Origin: CBDFNC01 sp965249895
Lineage (GTDB): Bacteria; Pseudomonadota; Gammaproteobacteria; Enterobacterales; CBDFNC01
Assembly: GCA_965249895.1 (NCBI GenBank)
Contig: CBDFNC010000005.1
Span: forward strand, 496,001 to 560,000
Direction: 5' to 3'
Length of the DNA: 64,000 nucleotides
Both the position numbers and the translations under genes were made by a program. Shown in pieces: positions 51,471-61,395 of the stretch (the first letter of the stretch is position 1; each line of letters opens with the position of its first letter). The notes below the pieces were generated by a model, which saw only the letters and a program-made list of their open reading frames with translations, ran no database searches and was not told the origin of the DNA.

Positions 51471-52551
51471 TGTCCCTCTCCCTGTTCAGCGCCCGCTCAA
51501 TCAAGGCTTCACGCTGATTTTCCAGCTCCGGAGGCAATTCACAATAAAGGTGATCGAACATAGTTTCCGGCGCTTCCGGTGTCAGCGATTGATAATTACT
51601 CACCGCGCTAGCAACCTGCTGCTGGCAATCTTTGTCCAACTCTTGCTGTTTTTGCTCTGACCACAACCTCTGGCTTAATAGATAGATCTTCAGCCGGTAC
51701 AACGGATCTCTCGCTATGGCATCAGTCAGCTCATCTACAGGCCGGTAACGACTGGCATCGTCCGCCGTGGTGTGGTCACCGAGGCGATAGGAAACGGCCT
51801 CAATCAGAGTCGAGCCTTTACCCGCTCGGGCCTTTTCAAGAGCTCGGGAGACGGCGTCATACATAGCCACTACATCATTACCATCCACCAATTCACCGTG
51901 AATACCGGCGCCAATGGCTTTGTCCACCAGGTAATCAGCTCCACATTGAATACTTCTGGGCACAGATATCGCCCATTGATTATTGTTAATAACAGTCACC
52001 AGGGGCAACTGCCAAACACCTGCGCAATTAAGCGCTTCGAGGAAATCACCCTTGGATGTAGCGCCGTCGCCGCATGTCACTACAGCGACACGTTTTTCGC
52101 CACGAATCTTAAAAGCAGACGCCACCCCCACAGCGTGGCCACATTGTGTGGCGATGGGCACGCAGTAAGGAAAGTCCTGGGATACTTGCCCTTTGCCATT
52201 GTTAAATACACTGCCCCTTTCATCCCCGCCCCAGTACTGGAGATTTTTTTCCATCGGTACGCCGCGCATAAATAAACAAGGCATATCACGGTAATAAGGG
52301 ATATATACATCCTCACTGGCCATGGCCATACCGGTAGCAATACCTATGGCTTCCGCGCCGTAATGGGATGGATAAGTGCCCAGCTGGCCCGTTCGCTGCA
52401 AGGCAATGGCTTTTTTATCATAGCTTCGCACTAACGCCATATTGCAGTAAAACCGCAGCAGCTTTTCGTCGCTTAACCATGATGGGAAAGGATTTATTTG
52501 TTCACCGTCTTTGTTGATGAAACCGAGTGTAGGTCTGGAACTTGCCGACAT
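51463..52551 (-). CDS. 2-oxoacid dehydrogenase E1 alpha subunit
   Basis: 362 residues. The thiamin diphosphate motif is clear: VVTCGDGATSKGDFLEALN followed by LVTVINNNQWAISVP (GDG...NN). Other features: YDKKAIALQRTGQLGTYPSH, HAVGVASAFK and VSYRLGDHTTADDASRYR (the phosphorylation-loop region of branched-chain E1 alpha). First gene of the operon; the next gene overlaps its end by 8 bp. The substrate is most likely branched-chain 2-oxoacids, but pyruvate or acetoin cannot be excluded. Confidence 0.92.
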   Translation of the reverse strand: MSASSRPTLGFINKDGEQINPFPSWLSDEKLLRFYCNMALVRSYDKKAIALQRTGQLGTYPSHYGAEAIGIATGMAMASEDVYIPYYRDMPCLFMRGVPMEKNLQYWGGDERGSVFNNGKGQVSQDFPYCVPIATQCGHAVGVASAFKIRGEKRVAVVTCGDGATSKGDFLEALNCAGVWQLPLVTVINNNQWAISVPRSIQCGADYLVDKAIGAGIHGELVDGNDVVAMYDAVSRALEKARAGKGSTLIEAVSYRLGDHTTADDASRYRPVDELTDAIARDPLYRLKIYLLSQRLWSEQKQQELDKDCQQQVASAVSNYQSLTPEAPETMFDHLYCELPPELENQREALIERALNRERDNG

Positions 52552-52674
52552 AGCGCCTCCCTGCCTGAAGAAATGTCCCGTAAGTGTATGTTTTACAAGT
52601 ATGGCAGAAAAATCTTGCTTGTCAGATGTGAGTCAGGACCCCTCTGTGGCAAGGGATCCTGCAGGACAAAAAAA

Positions 52675-53673
52675 TTATAATTCAGTGGGAATTGCGGTTA
52701 ATAACGCTCGTTGCCCCAGCGCCACATCTGCATTAGGAAACAGGATCACTTCGTTATCTTGTTGTGCCAGATAGCGGGTGTCCCCTTCAACTGCGAGTTG
52801 CTCACCCTGAGTAAATGCAGTGAAGTTGGCCGCGCTGTCGGCAAAGGTCAGTTTAAATTCAGCATTGTGCTTTAATATCACCTGGCTGATATCAAACAGG
52901 TTAAAGTCTTGATTGGAAAATGTGCCTAATTCAACTTGCTCACCCTGGATAACTTGTTCCAGGTGTCTGCTAATATCCTCATATTGAGACAGGTCATTTT
53001 CACCAAAAGGTCTGACTTTACCTAACTCTAAGGTAAAGGCATTGGCATTAAATTCGTTGGCTGAAAAATAGCTGAAGGTTGTGGTGGGACCATTGGAAAA
53101 CAACACTGTAGAGATCCCGGATTTTTTCAGCATCAGCAAACGCCGCTTGTCACGAGGTTTGTTATCCTCGAACGGGTAAACGGCAAACTTCTGATGTTTC
53201 GAGTCGCGAATTGCAGTGTGTAAATCCCAGTGAAGTCGCTTTCCATTATCCGGTCTTAGGTTAAAAAACCGCCGCACGTAATCTTCCAGTTTAGCAGCCC
53301 TAATTCGTTCATCATTGCTTGGAATGTCCTGATGCCCGCCGGCAAACAAACGATTCAGGTTTTCCTCTACAAACCTGGCGCCTTTAATAATCGCGGGGGG
53401 GTTGCCCAACAGAAACAGCACCCGCTGCTTCACTCGCAATTCACCTTCCAGGATCAGTCTGACCAACTCATTCACGATTTCAATGGGGGCGGTTTCATTA
53501 CCGTGCACGCCCGCAGAGATAACCAGATCCTGCTCTCCTTCGCCATCGAAGCAGAGGACGCCATTATCCCAGAGTTTCCCGCCCTTATTCTCTACCTGAG
53601 TTGCAAAATCACTTGGTTCACCTTTTGCTACAGCCAGCGTATTGGCAAGAAAATCATTTTTTAGTTTTTTCAT
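52675..53673 (-). CDS. astE: Succinylglutamate desuccinylase
   Basis: 332 residues. Zinc carboxypeptidase-like enzyme, the last step of the arginine succinyltransferase pathway (succinylglutamate to glutamate and succinate). Zinc motifs: SAGVHGNETAPIEIV (H and E) and LHWDLHTAIRD (H); FTLELGKVRPFGEND has the catalytic Glu. The other ast genes are not in the window, an unlinked arrangement also seen in marine gammaproteobacteria. It lies upstream of the dehydrogenase operon on the same strand (123 bp), so partial co-transcription is possible. Confidence 0.94.
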   Translation of the reverse strand: MKKLKNDFLANTLAVAKGEPSDFATQVENKGGKLWDNGVLCFDGEGEQDLVISAGVHGNETAPIEIVNELVRLILEGELRVKQRVLFLLGNPPAIIKGARFVEENLNRLFAGGHQDIPSNDERIRAAKLEDYVRRFFNLRPDNGKRLHWDLHTAIRDSKHQKFAVYPFEDNKPRDKRRLLMLKKSGISTVLFSNGPTTTFSYFSANEFNANAFTLELGKVRPFGENDLSQYEDISRHLEQVIQGEQVELGTFSNQDFNLFDISQVILKHNAEFKLTFADSAANFTAFTQGEQLAVEGDTRYLAQQDNEVILFPNADVALGQRALLTAIPTEL

Positions 53674-53742
53674 CTAGTGACTTCTTCTACTGCAAAACTT
53701 AAATACAAATCATAACAAGTTAACAATATTTATGTCACATAT

Positions 53743-54423
53743 TCACAGTGACTCTGTGGTTACTTGTTTCGCTTCCATCCCTTTGCTCTCGGTTTCTCCG
53801 CCAATAGACAGAGTCGCTATGTCTGCACTGGGCAACACCGGCTTTTTCTGATTATCTACCAATACCTTTTCTACCACGGTTTCACTCACCTTAAGATTTT
53901 GCCAACTGGTATCCAGTTCTTGTCGCTGTACCTTCTCACCATCGTAATAAGACACGCTAATATCCCGGTATTGGCTTCCTAAAGGTAGTAAATCGTTCAG
54001 ATCGTAAATCAGCTTTCCGTTTTTATAATAGGAAGTTAACTCTAACCAGATGGGCTTTTCTTCATGGGTCCTCAGGCTGATCTTGCTCCAACCGGCTAAC
54101 TCGGTGACCGGGGTGCGGGTATCACTCACCAGTTTATTGGCGAGCACCTTTTTTTCTCCTATATTCATCGCCAGTTCTTCCGCCCCATCAACTTCATAAT
54201 GATTAATGGATTGGGTATAACTGATCAACTGGGTTTTCTCGCGCTTCTCGATGACCAGCTCCAGCAAATGTTGATCTTTTATCTCAGCGAGCATCTCATA
54301 GCTAGTATCAACAAGGGTTTGCTGGGTATTACGATCGTTGGTTTCAATCAGACTGGTTGACTTAGCGCTACTACAGGCTTGCAAGACTAAAACACAAAAC
54401 AAACAGACAATTGACTTCAACAT
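53743..54423 (-). CDS. Hypothetical lipoprotein
   Basis: 226 residues. Signal sequence with lipobox LVLQAC (Cys17), so probably an outer- or inner-membrane lipoprotein. The mature part is mostly beta-strand-like and charged (EIKDQHLLELVIEKREKTQL, GWSKISLRTHEEKPIWLELT). No family was recognised. It stands alone between astE and glgP, with a terminator for glgP upstream. Confidence 0.65.
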   Translation of the reverse strand: MLKSIVCLFCVLVLQACSSAKSTSLIETNDRNTQQTLVDTSYEMLAEIKDQHLLELVIEKREKTQLISYTQSINHYEVDGAEELAMNIGEKKVLANKLVSDTRTPVTELAGWSKISLRTHEEKPIWLELTSYYKNGKLIYDLNDLLPLGSQYRDISVSYYDGEKVQRQELDTSWQNLKVSETVVEKVLVDNQKKPVLPSADIATLSIGGETESKGMEAKQVTTESL

Positions 54424-54496
54424 AAACTCTTTCCTTGAAGACCTTGGTAGGTCAAAATATCAATATATTGATGATAATATCAAATTTTGACCATTA

Positions 54497-54521
54497 TAAA
54501 AAAGGGAAGCAATTGCTTCCC
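54497..54521 (-). terminator. Terminator after glgP
   Basis: On the minus strand gggaagcaattgcttccc (54504-54521) is a perfect palindrome followed by seven T. It lies ~65 bases past the glgP stop. Confidence 0.88.
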
Positions 54522-54587
54522 GTAAATTTATAGGTTGTTTCGTACTTCTATAGTTAGCCCATCAAATTACCAAAACCAGCCCAGAGC

Positions 54588-57062
54588 CTATTTAACCGGG
54601 CATTTCTCCAGTCGCCAAATTGTCTCTACATAGTCCGTAATTGAGCGGTCAGAATTAAACTTACCCATAGATGCAGAGTTAATAATCGCCATCTGCGCCC
54701 ACTTGGATTTATCCCGGTACACTTCATCGACTAGACCTTGCGCCGCACAATATGCATCAAAGTCAGCCAGACAGAGGTACTGATCGCCCCACTCCAACAT
54801 GCTACGTTTGATATCGGACAAGGCGCCAGGTTCACCTGGAGTGAAAAAGTCAGAATCCAGCCAATCGAGTACCGCCTTTAGTTCCGGATTTGCATAATAG
54901 TAATCCCAGGGGTTATACCCTTTCGCCTGCAGAGCCTGAACTTCATCGACATTTAAGCCGAAGATAAAGATATTCTCCTCCCCAACCTCTTCAGCTATTT
55001 CTATGTTAGCGCCATCCAGGGTACCCACAGTCAGGGCCCCATTTAATGACAATTTCATATTCCCGGTACCTGATGCTTCTTTACCCGCAGTAGAGATCTG
55101 CTCAGACACGTCCGCCGCTGGGATCATTTTTTCCGCCAAAGAAACACGGTAGTTTGGCAGGAATACGACTTTAAGCTTGTCTTTAATCCGGCTGTCATTG
55201 TTGATCTTCTCGGCCACTTTATTGATGGCGAAGATGATCTGCTTAGCTATATGGTAGCCCGGCGCCGCCTTAGCACCGAACAGGAATACCCTGGGCACCA
55301 TATCGTAATCCGGATCTTGCAACAGGCGACGATACAGGGCCAGAATATGCAGCAGGTTCAAATGCTGACGTTTATATTCATGTAAGCGTTTAATTTGCAC
55401 GTCGAAGATGGCGTCAGCACTGACTTCAACGCCAGTCAGTTCTTTAATCACCTCCACCAAGTGCAGTTTATTTTCATGCTTAATCGCCATAAACCTCTGC
55501 TGAACCTTAGGATCGTCGGCATACGCCGCCGCTTCTTTTAGTTTGTCCAGCTCAACCACCCAGTTTCCCCCAACCAGCTCGTCATATAAAGCAGACAATT
55601 TCGGGTTGGCAGACTTCAACCAGCGCCTTGGAGTCACGCCATTGGTCACATTAACGATTTTATTTGGATAGAGCTCGTTAAACTCAGGGAATAGATCTTT
55701 TTTTACCAGTTCACTGTGAATGGCGGCAACCCCGTTCACCTTATAAGCGGTGACGACACTTAGGTAAGCCATTCTCACCATACGAGTATCACCTTCCTGA
55801 ATAATAGAAAGGTGCCGCTTCATCTCATCATTGCCCGGCCATTTTGTTTCCACCTCTTGCTCAAGGAAGCGGCGGTTAATTTCATAGATGATCTCCAGGT
55901 GTCTCGGCAACACTCTTTCAAACAGCTGTACCGGCCAGGACTCTAACGCTTCAGGTAACAAAGTGTGGTTGGTATAAGCAAACGTACGCTGACACAAGTC
56001 CCAGGCAACGCTCCAGGTCATGCCTTCTTCATCCATCAGGATCCGCATAAGTTCGGGAATGGCCACTGCCGGGTGAGTATCGTTAAGCTGGATAGCCACT
56101 TTTTCCGGGAAGGTTTGCCATTGATCTTCATTGGCGCGTTTAAAACGTCGTAAAATATCTTTTACCGAACAGGCGCAGAAGAAGTACTGTTGGATTAGCC
56201 TTAACTCTTTACCCTGCTCGGTGGCATCATTTGGGTACAGCACCTTAGAAACGGTTTCCGCCTGAGCTTTTTCAGACTGGGAGTCCACATAACCGCCCGC
56301 GTTAAACACATCCCAATCGAATGCTTCTCCAGGTTTACTTTCCCAAAGGCGCAGTACATTCACCAGTTTGGCGCCATAACCCACAATAGGAATGTCCCAG
56401 GGCACGCCTTTCAATTTACGCCCCGCATGCCAGACTTTGCGCATGCTACCATCTTCTTCAAATACTGTTTCTACATATCCATATAAAAGTACTTCTTGCA
56501 CCGATTCCGGCCGACAAATTTCCCAGGGGTTGCCATATTCACGCCAGCTATCCGGTCGCTCTATCTGGTGCCCATCTTTAAATTCCTGCCGAAACAAACC
56601 GTGCTCATAATGAATACCGTAACCTATCGCCGGATAATCTAGTGTGGCTAACGAATCGATAAAGCACGCCGCTAAGCGCCCTAAGCCGCCATTGCCAAGG
56701 GCCATATCCGGCTCTTCTTCGCAAATTTCGTCGATGTCTTTACCCAAGTCTTTTAACGCCGCCTTGGCTTCTGAAAACAGCTCAAGGTTATGTAAATTAT
56801 TGGACATCAAACGGCCCATTAAAAATTCCAGGGACAAATAATTAACGGCGCGAGTATCGTTTTTTGCATGAGTACGTTGGGTGCTGGTTAAGCGGTCGAA
56901 AACCAATTCATTAACGGCGCAACAGGTGGCGTGCCACCAGGCCTTGTCATTGGCTTTACTCTCATGAGTTCCCAAAGTAGTGTGAAGGTGACGAACAATA
57001 CTCTCTTTAAATTCGTCGGAAGTTAGATTAAAAGGCTTGGTCTGTTGTTTTTTACCCGCCAT
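54588..57062 (-). CDS. glgP: Glycogen/alpha-glucan phosphorylase
   Basis: 824 residues. Releases glucose 1-phosphate from glycogen or maltodextrin. Seen: NYLSLEFLMGRLMSNNLHNL, EPDMALGNGGLGRLAACF, AIQLNDTHPAVAIPELMRIL, NVTNGVTPRRWL, IKRLHEYKRQHLNLLHI, and the pyridoxal phosphate lysine in EASGTGNMKLSLNGALT. Full length for the GT35 family. glg synthesis genes are not here, but pgm lies 2 kb downstream in the same direction and links the product to glucose 6-phosphate. Confidence 0.96.
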   Translation of the reverse strand: MAGKKQQTKPFNLTSDEFKESIVRHLHTTLGTHESKANDKAWWHATCCAVNELVFDRLTSTQRTHAKNDTRAVNYLSLEFLMGRLMSNNLHNLELFSEAKAALKDLGKDIDEICEEEPDMALGNGGLGRLAACFIDSLATLDYPAIGYGIHYEHGLFRQEFKDGHQIERPDSWREYGNPWEICRPESVQEVLLYGYVETVFEEDGSMRKVWHAGRKLKGVPWDIPIVGYGAKLVNVLRLWESKPGEAFDWDVFNAGGYVDSQSEKAQAETVSKVLYPNDATEQGKELRLIQQYFFCACSVKDILRRFKRANEDQWQTFPEKVAIQLNDTHPAVAIPELMRILMDEEGMTWSVAWDLCQRTFAYTNHTLLPEALESWPVQLFERVLPRHLEIIYEINRRFLEQEVETKWPGNDEMKRHLSIIQEGDTRMVRMAYLSVVTAYKVNGVAAIHSELVKKDLFPEFNELYPNKIVNVTNGVTPRRWLKSANPKLSALYDELVGGNWVVELDKLKEAAAYADDPKVQQRFMAIKHENKLHLVEVIKELTGVEVSADAIFDVQIKRLHEYKRQHLNLLHILALYRRLLQDPDYDMVPRVFLFGAKAAPGYHIAKQIIFAINKVAEKINNDSRIKDKLKVVFLPNYRVSLAEKMIPAADVSEQISTAGKEASGTGNMKLSLNGALTVGTLDGANIEIAEEVGEENIFIFGLNVDEVQALQAKGYNPWDYYYANPELKAVLDWLDSDFFTPGEPGALSDIKRSMLEWGDQYLCLADFDAYCAAQGLVDEVYRDKSKWAQMAIINSASMGKFNSDRSITDYVETIWRLEKCPVK

Positions 57063-57433
57063 TGAAAATCCTTACTATTTTATATATTAGTCTAAGCAAC
57101 TGAAGTTAATATCCTTTTATAACTCCAGCCGAGCATATTGATGTTCTAGAAAGTAATACATATCTACAAATATTACCAACAATTAAGTTAATAATATCCG
57201 CTGAAAAACAAATCAACCAGATGAACATGCTAACTTACTGAAAATAAGGGAAATCTAACTTATTGAGAAAACTAAACCATGCAAAGTTATGGTCACATTC
57301 CCGCTATATAATGAAAATCAAGCTTGTGATTAAATCACAGTGGCAAGGTTATAAAGGGCGTTAAACTTGCGTTTTCGGGGAAAACAGCAAGCAACTCAGA
57401 GAAACAACACATGGAAACGATGCATTTATAAAA
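57063..57433. other. Intergenic stretch upstream of glgP
   Basis: About 370 bp without a gene. It should contain the glgP promoter. Nothing else was recognised. Confidence 0.35.
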
Positions 57434-57458
57434 CAGTCGAGTACCTGTATTTCGACTG
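57434..57458 (-). terminator. Terminator after the 57473 gene
   Basis: On the minus strand cagtcga (57452-57458) / tcgactg (57434-57440), followed by tttat. It lies 15 bases past the stop. Confidence 0.65.
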
Positions 57459-57472
57459 AGGGTAAGGAGAAA

Positions 57473-58000
57473 TTAAAGCTTGGTAGTAAAGCTATCCTCT
57501 TCTCGATACTTGGTAGTCTCCTGCTCAGAATAACGTTCTGCAGCCTGCTCCATCAACTCTCTCACCTGCTCGTGTACCAGCTCCAATTGTTCAGCCTTTT
57601 GCTCCGGGGTTAAGCTCTCATCCTTGGCAATTCGCTCCATTTCTGCCTTCAGCTCCTCGAGTTTTTCCCTATCAACACCGATCCGTTTGTCCAAGATCCG
57701 TTGTAAAGCCGTCGCCATAAATTCGCTAGTTTCTCCGCTATCCTCCAATTTTGACGAGGTCGATGTTTGCGGGTTAGCCGTTGGCGCCCCCCAACGACCA
57801 GAAGCTGTGTAAGTCAATGTATCTTTAACAGGGAAAATACCTTTGGCGGCTTGCTTAGCCTCGGGAGAAATACTGACTGTGTCGGCATAATTATTATTTA
57901 CAAATTGAGCTTTATCTCTCGCATGTTCCGTTCTATTGGTTATTTTTTCGCTAGGGCTAAAACTCACGGGTGAGTAACTGCTATCTGTAGAGCGGATCAT
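57473..58000 (-). CDS. Hypothetical coiled-coil protein
   Basis: 175 residues, not recognised. The N-terminal half is polar and probably disordered but has the short motif ADTVSISPEAKQAAK, seen in small flagellar or surface-associated regulators and similar proteins. The C-terminal half (REKLEELKAEMERIAKDESL, TPEQKAEQLELVHEQVRELM) is a strongly charged alpha-helical coiled coil. No signal peptide or membrane segment. It has its own terminator. Confidence 0.65.
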   Translation of the reverse strand: MIRSTDSSYSPVSFSPSEKITNRTEHARDKAQFVNNNYADTVSISPEAKQAAKGIFPVKDTLTYTASGRWGAPTANPQTSTSSKLEDSGETSEFMATALQRILDKRIGVDREKLEELKAEMERIAKDESLTPEQKAEQLELVHEQVRELMEQAAERYSEQETTKYREEDSFTTKL

Positions 58001-58442
58001 AATGCTGCCTGCAAAAATCGGAATAAATTTGAATTCTCATTTACTTGCTGCAAGATCTGCACCAAGACTACTTACCGCACATAACCTAAGGCTACATATC
58101 AATAAGGTGCTAAATGTTGCCGCAGGCGGGGGAAATTGCCGGCAAAAGATGCCGCAGCCGAGGCGACCCCATCTCTTAAACCTCCATCTAGATACCGCAG
58201 ATTTACGGCTTTCTGATGGGAGTCAAAATCAACCGAGTACTTAAATTATGCCTATAGAAATCAGACATATGCTCCCTAGTTGTAAAGCCAAAAATCGTGG
58301 CTACACTTGCTATACCCAATGATTAAAGGCTAATTATTGCACAGCGGATTAAGCTAAAACAAAGTCTTGGGTAGTAAACTGTTCATCAGCATCCGACGAA
58401 ACATAACGTTTAACGATGACTCAACTAAATAAGAAAGGTTTT
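58001..58442. other. Intergenic stretch before the decayed binding-protein gene
   Basis: No gene supported. An 80-codon frame at 58002 has no recognisable features. Contains the promoter region of the minus-strand 57473 gene. Confidence 0.35.
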
Positions 58443-59151
58443 ATGCATCATAATTTGCGCTTAAAACGATCTATTTCCATTCTCTTCGCTTTTCTTCCCC
58501 TGTGCGTATCCGCTAAACAAGTCGTATTGGTAGGTCTTGCACACTTCCCTCCATTTATTGAAGCGCGAGACGATAGAATAGGCGGGTTGGCTAAAGATAT
58601 GCTCGAAATAATGAACACTCACCAGAGCAGGTATTTTTTTAAAGCCGTTCCTACACTTCCTGCAACCAGGCATGAAACCTTTAAATTAGGTCGCTACGAT
58701 ATGTCCATGTTTGACAACCTTGCCTTGGGCTGGCAGGGCTACGATGTGGAATCTTCAAGGGTTACCATTACGCATTTGCAGAGTTTAACGCTGACGCGTC
58801 GTTTTTAAAATCCAAGTTCAATATGCAGCTGACTAAAAGTAACTTGGGCAGTATATTGATGGTTATTTCAGGTAACAGAGGAGATATTGCGGTTGTCACT
58901 AAATCTTTTCTGGGCAAATACTTGAGAGAAAACCCGGAGCAACGCAAGAAACTATTAGTTTCGAAAAAGATGGATCAAGAGTATCAGCTTGCCATCATTA
59001 TACGCCAAGGAATAGGCCAAGGAATAGGCCAAGCGCTACAGAGATAAATCAATTGTTGCACGAATTGGAAAATAAAGGCGAGTTGTCAAAACTCTGGAAA
59101 ACAATTGGTTCAGATTATATCTATCAAGATAATCGTCAGACAACCAACTGA
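58443..59151 (+). pseudogene. Decayed SBP_bac_3-type periplasmic binding protein
   Basis: A signal peptide and first lobe (ISILFAFLPLCVSAKQVVLV, LAHFPPFIEARDDRIGGLAK, DMLEIMN) are read from ATG 58443. Near 58752 the frame is lost: GYDVESS is followed in another frame by FKGYHYAFAEFNADASFLKS, which continues to a 12-bp direct duplication of ggaataggccaa (about 59010-59034). After it a third frame gives INQLLHELENKGELSKLWKT, a typical C-terminal helix of these proteins, ending at 59151. At least two frameshifts are needed, so it is a pseudogene, distinct from the intact sensors at 5514, 9630, 13082 and 20160. Confidence 0.8.
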
Positions 59152-59240
59152 GGTATTCTTGAATAGGCTTGGGCCCGCAGGCTTGAATTAGTTGGGTGGG
59201 TGGGTGATTCTCTGCGCCAGATCAGCGCAGAGTTCCTAAT

Positions 59241-60893
59241 TTAAAGACCCGCTTTAGCGAAAGCCGCCGAGACAATTTCCTGGGCTTCCTGCTGGATCTG
59301 TTTCAAATGCTTTTCACCACGGAAAGATTCGGCATAGATTTTATAGATATTTTCGGTGCCCGATGGGCGCGCCGCAAACCAACCATTCTCGGTCACTACT
59401 TTAAGGCCACCCAATGCTGCGCCGTTGCCCGGCGCTTCAGTCAGTTTTTCCAGGATAGGCTCACCCGCCAGGCTCTGCGCTTCCACCAGCTCAGGGCTTA
59501 ACTTGGACAATACCGCTTTTTGCTCCGGACTGGCTGGTGCATCTTCACGCTGATAAACAGGTGAACCAAAGTTAGCTTCCATCTCCTGATAAAGCTCACC
59601 CGGATCTTTGTTGGTGACCGCAATGATCTCGGCGGCCAGCAGGGCCATGATAATGCCATCTTTATCCGTACTCCATACCGAGCCGTCTTTACGCAGGAAT
59701 GAAGCACCGGCGCTTTCTTCGCCGCCAAAACCAAACTTGCTGTTAAACAGTCCGTCAACAAACCATTTAAAACCCACCGGCACCTCCGATAGCTCACGGC
59801 CTAATTTTTTGGCCACGCGATCTATCATAGAGCTGGACACCAGGGTTTTACCGATTAACGCATCTTGCGGCCACTGAGTCCTATGCTGAAACAGGTAATC
59901 AATAGCTACCGCCAAATAGTGGTTTGGGTTTAACAGTCCACTGGATCTAGTGACAATACCGTGTCGGTCATAATCCGGATCATTACCTATGGCCACATCA
60001 AACTTATCTTTCAGTTTGATTAATCCCGCCATGGCATATGGAGACGAACAATCCATCCGTATCTTGCCGTCTTTATCCAGGGTCATAAAGGAAAAGGTTG
60101 GATCAACCTTGCCATTAACCACCTCAATATCCAGACCATAGGTGTCAGCAATCACGCCCCAGTAGGCGACGCCTGAGCCCCCTAAGGTATCGACACCAAT
60201 TTTCACCTTGGCATTTTTGATGGCTTCCACATCCAGCACGTTTTTCAGATCATCCACATAAGGTTTCACATAATCGAAATGCTCGACAAAGTCCGAGTGC
60301 AGCGCCGCATTAAAATCCATGCGTTTGATATCAGCCAGATCAGAGGCGAGTATTTCGTTGGCTCTATCCTGGATTATTTTGGTGACATCGGAATCAGCAG
60401 GACCACCGTGGGGCGGGTTATATTTAAAACCGCCATCCTGGGGTGGATTATGAGAAGGTGTGATAACTATGCCATCGGCTTGCTCATGGGGGAACTTTGC
60501 GTTGTGCCCTAAGATAGCATGAGAGATAACCGGGGTCGGTGTATAACCTAAACCTTCCTGTATAACTAATTTGACGCCATTACCCACCAGGACTTCAACC
60601 GCTGTCGCGAAGGCAGGTTCGGACAAAGCGTGGGTATCTTTACCTAAATAGAGCGGCCCGTGGTATCCCTGCTCCTTGCGATACTCAGCAATCGCCTGAC
60701 TGATGGCCAGGATATGAGACTCGTTAAACCCGTAGTCAAAAGCACATCCCCGGTGACCCGAGGTGCCAAATGCCACCTGCTGCTCTCGCTCTGCGACATT
60801 CGGTTTATTCAGGTAATAAGCCGAGACCAGTTTAGGAATATCTGTTAAGTCTTCTTGGCGGGCAGGTTTACCCGCGTGAGGGTGAAGGGCCAT
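59241..60893 (-). CDS. pgm: Phosphoglucomutase (alpha-D-glucose-1,6-bisphosphate-dependent)
   Basis: 550 residues. Interconverts glucose 1-phosphate and glucose 6-phosphate. The phosphoserine loop is VITPSHNPPQDGGFKYNPPH; other features are VAFGTSGHRGCAFD, the metal loop GNDPDYDRHG, GFGGEESAGASF and the C-terminal phosphate contact FAARPSGTENIYKIYAES. It follows seqA by 13 bp on the same strand, the conserved seqA-pgm operon of gammaproteobacteria. Confidence 0.97.
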   Translation of the reverse strand: MALHPHAGKPARQEDLTDIPKLVSAYYLNKPNVAEREQQVAFGTSGHRGCAFDYGFNESHILAISQAIAEYRKEQGYHGPLYLGKDTHALSEPAFATAVEVLVGNGVKLVIQEGLGYTPTPVISHAILGHNAKFPHEQADGIVITPSHNPPQDGGFKYNPPHGGPADSDVTKIIQDRANEILASDLADIKRMDFNAALHSDFVEHFDYVKPYVDDLKNVLDVEAIKNAKVKIGVDTLGGSGVAYWGVIADTYGLDIEVVNGKVDPTFSFMTLDKDGKIRMDCSSPYAMAGLIKLKDKFDVAIGNDPDYDRHGIVTRSSGLLNPNHYLAVAIDYLFQHRTQWPQDALIGKTLVSSSMIDRVAKKLGRELSEVPVGFKWFVDGLFNSKFGFGGEESAGASFLRKDGSVWSTDKDGIIMALLAAEIIAVTNKDPGELYQEMEANFGSPVYQREDAPASPEQKAVLSKLSPELVEAQSLAGEPILEKLTEAPGNGAALGGLKVVTENGWFAARPSGTENIYKIYAESFRGEKHLKQIQQEAQEIVSAAFAKAGL

Positions 60894-60906
60894 AATTTTC
60901 CTTTAG

Positions 60907-61395
60907 TTACAATTGTTCACAAACTCTTTCTATCAGCTGATGTTCGTACCCTATGCTCGCCATCAACTGAGCCATGATAATGCGCTTGCGTCCGGTATTG
61001 GTGTTGGTGATCACCCAATACGGCGTATTTGGTATTTCTCTTGGTTTACTGGCACTCGCTGATTCCCGCAGGTCTTCCTTTGACTGGGCAAAATAGACCC
61101 GGGTTTTCCCCTTAATTACATCAGTTGCAATAGCGAACGCATTTGGGTCTTCCTGATACATCACACTGAGGATCAATAAAAATCGAGCGATGGACTTGGG
61201 CTCCTCGCTAAGCTCACTACTGTCGAGTAATGAAACAACCTTTTGTGATTTTGTCGAACGCTCAAATGTAGTAATTTCGCCTTGCGCCGAGACATTAAGC
61301 AGACGTCTTAAAATTTGAGAGGCGCTTTCTCCAATATCTTGGGTTTGACCTGCAATATATTGATATAACTCGTCATCGACCTCAATTTTCTTCAT
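60907..61395 (-). CDS. seqA: Replication negative modulator SeqA
   Basis: 162 residues. Binds hemimethylated GATC pairs, sequestering oriC after initiation. N-terminal oligomerisation segment MKKIEVDDELYQYIAGQTQD with ASQILRRLLN, a variable linker, and the C-terminal DNA-binding domain (about 85-162: ARFLLILSVMYQEDPNAF, YWVITNTNTGRKRIIM, ERVCEQL). The NTNTGRK loop carries the DNA-contact asparagines. Its presence implies Dam methylation in this organism. Divergent from ybfF, as in E. coli. Confidence 0.96.
   Translation of the reverse strand: MKKIEVDDELYQYIAGQTQDIGESASQILRRLLNVSAQGEITTFERSTKSQKVVSLLDSSELSEEPKSIARFLLILSVMYQEDPNAFAIATDVIKGKTRVYFAQSKEDLRESASASKPREIPNTPYWVITNTNTGRKRIIMAQLMASIGYEHQLIERVCEQL

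Noticed and set aside
58002..58244. 80-codon frame upstream of the decayed binding-protein gene
   Set aside because: No recognisable features; the region more likely holds the promoter of the divergent 57473 gene.
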